A stretch of DNA of 64,000 bases from Dipylidium caninum. Taxonomy: Eukaryota > Platyhelminthes > Cestoda > Cyclophyllidea > Dipylidiidae. Of the stretch, positions 58,441 through 64,000 are shown in pieces. Each line of letters begins with the position of its first letter. Position 1 is the first letter of the stretch. Position numbers and translations under genes: made by a program. The notes under the pieces were generated by a model, which worked only from the letters and a program-made list of their open reading frames with translations, was not told the origin of the DNA and did no database searches. The stretch covers positions 2,728,001-2,792,000 of the forward strand of contig QEYB01001046.1 of the NCBI GenBank assembly GCA_017562135.1, written 5' to 3'.

Positions 58441-61400
58441 TTCATTGGTTTTGAAGCTTCACTTTAGGAAATTGTGCATTTTGAATGGAATTTTCTCATT
58501 TTGCCATCATTGGCCTCTAAAAAATTGTACTAGAAGCATGGCTCGACCAACAGGTCACCTTAATTCGTATAGTAGTGTTGCCATTTGTCAGTCATTCGCA
58601 CTGAGTGGACCTAACAGCCTGCGCCTCCCTCACTACACCATCGGCTGGAGCACCTCCGTTGGTCCACAACTGCTGCCATTGCGCCTAAGAGGGAGGAGAG
58701 CTGAGTCTAACTAGACCGACTCACCTTCAGAGAAAGAAGAATCCGAAACGGCTGACCTACCCACTGGGACTCGTGAGGCTCGCGGTCCGCGGTACTCCGA
58801 TTGGTGACCGACGGAGTTGGGCTCTTTCAGCCTACTTGCTTATTTTCACTTCCTTGAGAGCACTATAAGAAAGTGTCTATGCGTACAGCCCGGTGAAATG
58901 TTTTTGTGCTCCTCTTCCTTCGTCCGCACAAAGTTCATTTAGGTCCTGTAGCACGGGGGGAACAGACTAATCAGCCCACTTTCAACACGCCTTGTGAATA
59001 GAGGACAGAAGCGAATTGGGACGCGTTAGAGGCTTTGGTACCACGCCCGTAGCTTCGCGTTCCCACCTTCGCGGTTGACGCTGGCCTTCTGAATCGGCCA
59101 CCTCAACGAGGTTCTATTTCCATGCTGCTCGTCGTTAATGTGCGGTGTTGTTTTGGCGGACAAGCAAATCGACGGGAGAGCAGCATTTGGTTTCTCCGCT
59201 GCTCTAATCGCATTATCTAATAAAGAGCTACTCACTGCCCAAAAGAATCTCTTTTTTAATGAATAGTTACACCCCGGACCCAATTATTAATCAAACTTAA
59301 GGTGACGTGCGGCGAGCTCAGCAGGTTTAGTTCTGCCACCTGCGGCCGCATTGAGTCCGCCCCAGTGGCTCTTCTTGCCGCAGTCCCCGCGAAACCGCAG
59401 CCCGCAAAACGAATTGTCTGCGGGAAAGCCGCCCTGAGCCTGCAACTGCTGCGGCGCCCTCTGAGTCACTTGCAGCGGTTTTTGATTCCGGGCGGATTTA
59501 CGACCGCCGTCCACCTCCACATTCAATTTTACTGCAACGCGGGGATGGACGGGGGCATTATTACGAGAGCTGAGTTGCGGACCAAATGTGGTGGCTTTGA
59601 TGGCCTAAAAATGGTTGATTAGGTAATAAATGTTTGCATTTTGTGTCTCCAGCCTCCTTCTTGTGGACAAAGTCCTACTAAATGAGGGGAGACGGAGCTG
59701 TTGTCGGACATAAACGCAAAAATTAGCATCTCACTCGAAACTCTTGCAGGAAAGAACTGTACTAACTTCATCTGGGGCGGATCTCCTGGAAAATTGTTCT
59801 CGTATGGAAATTTTTACATTTAGCGGTTGATTGGTTGTCGCCCAATCGGCGAGGATAACGGAGGCACTTGGTAGCTCGAACCTTAAGGTAAGCCTCAGAT
59901 GGAAATGGACGATCCTTTGGCGCCTCACCCACTGATAAGCAATTCCGTCCCCCAGGAGTCGAAGCCTACACACCCCTCTGCAATTTCGAGCGTGCCAGGT
60001 CTACTGAACCGGTCGGTCCTTCGGGGAAAGTCCTAGTACGCCGTTTGCATTTTCGTCCAACCACTAATAGCCCAAGACTTCTTTCAACTTCCCCTGAAAG
60101 TGAAATTGGAGAGCCGCCTGGTCGTCTAGGAAGATCGCCTTCCTGCCTCACATCTCGCTAAGGTGATGCTGTGCAGAGCTAAAGTCGAGGACGACGAGTG
60201 CAACCAACCTCTATCACTGGGCCTCACCGCGAAGTCGTTCCGGGTGAAAGTCATTGGGCTTCAAAAGGTGATAACTTTCGCTTTTCGGTCTCACAAGTTC
60301 ATAACTGCGTTTATTGACGGCAATGCGGTCCACCTCTTCTTTGGCCGAGTGAGGAACGCTTTCCTTGCCAGAAGGAGCTGCCATGAGAAGAAGAAGATTG
60401 TTGTTTGTGGCCTTTTTCTCTAGGCTTTTTACGTGGTTTGACCAAGTCCTTCTCGGCCAGATCGTGTATTTTAGGCCAGTGAATCGAAAATGGAACCAGG
60501 CTAATTTGCGATCCGGGAAGCGAACATGGCCTGTCGACACCAGAAACAGGGGCGAGTGATCGAGTGGTTGGAGGTCGCCCAACCGCCGAGCACGCGTATC
60601 AGGACGCGGTGATGACCGCTTTAGGGGGAGCGCAAAGCCAAATCCTCCAGACACGGCCTTGGCACGAGGACGGGGAAACAGGGGGTGCGTGACCCCCCGC
60701 GAGCGTCACCCCCTCCTGCCGCGACACCAACTCGCCTCTCGGAAAACCTGTCTGTCACAGCCCGCTCCCCCAAGAGCAGAGTACAGAGAGCCTTCGTGAG
60801 CTCGACACCTCGTGGACCGCCTACCCAACTTCCTCTCCGTCGAATTGTGCCCCTGGCTGCACAAAGCCTACTCCCCCATTTTCTCCTTCTTTTCAGTCTC
60901 AAATTGCCATCTTCTCCTTCCTTCTAATTGCCCATCTTGAGACTTTCAAGGCCACCACTTTTGATGGCGATGGCCGGCGAAATGGTGGCCTATAATTTTA
61001 CCTAAATAGTGCAAATACATGGGGCCAGTGACCGTTCAAAGGCAAACTTTGTATCTTTTGTTCAAAACGTAATGAAGACCGAAAGGGGACGTGGAAGTAG
61101 AAGACGGACATTAGTGAGGGTCTATTGCAGTGTCTCTGTGGGCTAAGAATGCCGTGGATCACGCATCCTGTTGATTCTCGACCACTTTCTTTTCTTGAGT
61201 CCATATTTTGGAACCCTGGTGACTATTTAAGGTGAAGGAGAGGACAATTATGTTCACTTGATGCCCTATGAAATCATCTCCTCTGCGACACGCACGCGGC
61301 GACTCGTGGCCCCCACCATTCTTCCATTGCATTCCACTCTCCACTCGGTGGGAACGGTGGCGCAGAACCTCCGGCCACCGTGAAGAGTCTTGGCCATGAC

Positions 61401-64000
61401 GGATTAGATTTCCCCCATAACCAACCAAACGTTCTGGTGCCCATCCGCCCGTCCAGAGGGAAGGCAAGCGACAGGACTCCATTGCATCATCGAGAACCAT
61501 CAAGATATTCATTAGAGTGAAGAAATTTATGCGCGCGGGCAAAATACATTTGCACATCAAAGGAAGCGAACTAAACGGCGATGTAAATGTCAGCCAACAG
61601 ACTCGAACTATCACCCGCAGGCGTAGGGTAAGGTCTCCTCTACTCTGGAGAGAGAGGATGTTAATATTCCCTCCTCTATGTGGAAGATTTGATACTTTGC
61701 TCCACACGAGCTCTCTATTACCGATTCTCGACAACTAAGGCGGGGCAAATGACCTTCCCGGGGGCGACCATCTCCGTCCGGAGGAGGGGACATGCACTCC
61801 TTTTGCCCACTGTGCAGCTGGACTGTCATCGCATGTCGGGAGCAGACGGCGACATCAGACGCGGCGAGACGACCAGGCGGGCTCAGTGGTGGCCCATTTT
61901 GTACCATTTGAGGTGCGGGCAGAAGAACTGAGTGACGCGCTGGCGACAGCTGGTGACAAAATTAGTTATTAGCAGAGGAATTAGATTTGTTGTCAAGGGT
62001 TTAATCGAGTTTTACAAGTCGCCATTAACATCGGAGGGATCGGAATTGAAGCAAGAACGGCCCGGATAAAGCGCGACTGCATTTCCGCACCACCGGCTGA
62101 GAAATGGGGACAAGCAGGATTGGCGGGGGAGGCGGGGGGCGTTAGACAGCGCAGTCTGGGCCCGAAGCCTGATAGGCCGCCGAGAGGAGCCGGCAGATCT
62201 AGCGGGGGTGGTCCGTGCTCTCGGGGCGAGGGCCCGCCCGAAGGACGCGACGAGGGAGGAGACGCAGGACCGCCACCTCCGTTGGCAATGCCCGGAAAAT
62301 TCCAACCGGACCATTCCTATGCTCGCCTAATTCGTCGGGATTTGTTTTTATCATTAAATTATTTATCTATTGCAGTGGTAATGAGGCAACAGGGCTTTCC
62401 ATGACGGCCGTCGGGCACACGGAATTAGAGCGCCGCCTTCCAGGCGACCGGATGCAGTCGGTTGTGAACATCCGTATATTTTTAACAGTGTTAAATTGAT
62501 TTGAATCCAATGCTTCTTAACAATCCCTCGGGAAGCCTTTAATTAATGTCAAAAACACTAGTAAATTCACCAGTCACGCGATAAATTAGAGAGATAAGTT
62601 GAATTGAGGAGGAGATGTTTTCCTCCCAGGAGTCTCCTTCCGTAAATAATTATAAGAAAATGTCATAATAAGGGCAAGCAAAGTTCGTCGTCTTTCACTC
62701 TTCCCCAGACACTCCCACTCGTTTTCACGGCTGAATAAAACTCCTGCGCGCCAGTGAACCTCGGTATGGCAAGCACAGCGGAGTCGATGAGGCTGCGCCG
62801 GCGCAGCATCCGCCCCGAGTTCTGCCTGCAGTCGCCAATCGGTGGCATTGAATGCGAACTGCTGTCAAGTGGATGACGGACCCATCACTTGGCTTCAAAG
62901 CGGCCAGCAAGCTGGACTACCCACCATATTACGACTCTTTTTTCGCAGTCGTCGTGAATATGCCAGACGACGGCCAAATCATTTGCGGAAGCCCTTTTAG
63001 CAGCGTCTGTGGAGTCCACTAGCTGAAGCAGCAGCTTCCTCCACGTCGCGATTCTGGTGTTGAGGCAAGGGCCTGGGGCGGAGCGTTTGTTCGAGGTGAG
63101 AAAGCGGTCGAAGGAAGAGGGATGACCAAGTCTACCACGCTTGCCACGCCTGTGCCACTGCCAGTTCGAGGCAGCAGACCATTTCCAAGTCGCATCACTG
63201 TGATCTCACTTTATATTCCTTAACGGAAAGCCATTCTGCAGCGGTGGATTCTTTTTTCTCGGACGACGATCGAAATAAAGATATTTTTCCAGACACATTA
63301 TTAGGACCGGTGAACATTCTTCCAGTTTTGCTTCAACAGTTCGGCAAATTTCCCGCACTCTCTGCCTCCCAGCAGTGAAGGGGTCTGAGCCTCGGGAAAA
63401 TTTTAACCACTCATCGCCTACCGTAGAAGATCTCGCCAAGGGTTTATCCCAAATATTCATTGCTTTATGGAAGAAGAAATGGTGAAGTTGGAAGGAACCA
63501 ACGTAAGAGTTGCACTTCCCTGGCAAGGGTGCAAATTGTCAGAGAGGTGCTCCATCCAGGATGCAATGCGCCACCACCTACTCCTCTTTCCCCATCACCC
63601 TGGTCGCAACGCCTCCCTCATATTTTATGGCATTGCACCACAGAGACACGATACTCGGGCGACATGTACGCATTTGCAATGTAACATTACCTCAACGCCA
63701 CGAGTCCACGAGGGCTGGAGCTGTTGGCCTCCGCCCCACTCCGTTCCCCGTCTGCCCGGCAGCTGTGCAGCGAGGAGGGCCAGAAGGGAAGGCGGGCCAT
63801 CCTCGTGGCCCAGTTTCAGGCGTCGACTGGACTTTGCTACACGACGATATTCAAATAGCGTAGACACTGTGCTAATCCCCTAGTCTAATTGCGCACTTGA
63901 GAAAGAAGTGAATCTCTGTGAAGCGCAACTTATGCATTGTTTTCTTGAGGGACGTTTATCTCACTAAGTCCAAATCGGAGTCCCCTCAAGTGGTATTCAG

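Larger units (their letters stand above)
53782..64000. other. GC-rich region without a recognisable gene
   Basis: Over 10 kb follow the CFAP57 stop. The only candidate poly(A) signal close by is a weak AATAAG near 53954. Open frames up to 191 codons occur on both strands (56463-57002 +, 61159-61734 -, 60214-60654 -), but they overlap each other antisense, show no conserved motif, and do not join through good splice sites into anything I recognise. Microsatellites lie at 55362-55694 and two adjacent hairpins at 58401-58440. No rRNA, tRNA or transposon was recognised. It may be the flank or a long 5' intron of the next gene. Confidence 0.5.

Noticed and set aside
60214..60654. 146-codon minus-strand frame
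   Set aside because: Overlapped by plus-strand frames and without family resemblance; treated as chance.
61159..61734. 191-codon open frame on the minus strand
   Set aside because: Composition is Arg-, Ser- and Leu-rich without any motif, frames on the other strand are also open, and no splice or family support was found. High GC makes such frames common here.
1..64000. CRISPR arrays, prophage, insertion sequences, tRNA and rRNA genes
   Set aside because: None was recognised by eye, and the sequence is clearly eukaryotic with spliced genes. A tRNA or rRNA scan was not possible here.

Overview
This is eukaryotic nuclear DNA, most likely from a flatworm and probably a tapeworm. Three large intron-rich genes were rebuilt by eye from splice signals and remembered family conservation. 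They encode a giant ribosome-assembly ATPase (midasin), a eukaryotic PMS2-type mismatch-repair nuclease and a motile-cilium protein (CFAP57), so the organism makes cilia. PMS2 carries a row of 31-38 nt micro-introns, and no transposon is visible in the gene-bearing part; both fit the compact genes of cestodes. The phylum is an inference.

Layout. Positions 279-34121 (+) hold MDN1 (midasin/Rea1) in about 54 visible exons. Six AAA+ modules (279-16013) are followed by a long helical linker (16371 to about 28430), an acidic D/E-rich segment (about 28430-30727) and the C-terminal MIDAS domain (31014-34121). Only the N-terminal part before AAA1 (about 300 residues in human) lies outside the window. 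Positions 34583-39119 (-) hold a complete 16-exon PMS2 of 718 codons plus stop, tail-to-tail with MDN1. Positions 40450-53781 (+) hold a complete 13-exon CFAP57 of 1318 codons plus stop, head-to-head with PMS2 across a 1.33-kb spacer. Positions 53782-64000 are GC-rich, with microsatellites and hairpins but no gene I can support.

The three genes do not form a pathway. MDN1 strips assembly factors from pre-60S ribosomes, PMS2 nicks DNA in mismatch repair, and CFAP57 belongs to the inner-dynein machinery of the axoneme. They share only the neighbourhood: MDN1 and PMS2 3' ends converge within 461 bp, and PMS2 and CFAP57 probably share an upstream region.

No previously undescribed system is evident. 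The points most worth checking are several single-base frame breaks in MDN1, mostly at homopolymers, while the other two genes are perfectly in frame; a Walker A lysine followed by Arg instead of Thr/Ser in AAA6; GC-AG introns; the micro-intron run in PMS2; and an abrupt rise in GC content near 44.7-45 kb, inside CFAP57.
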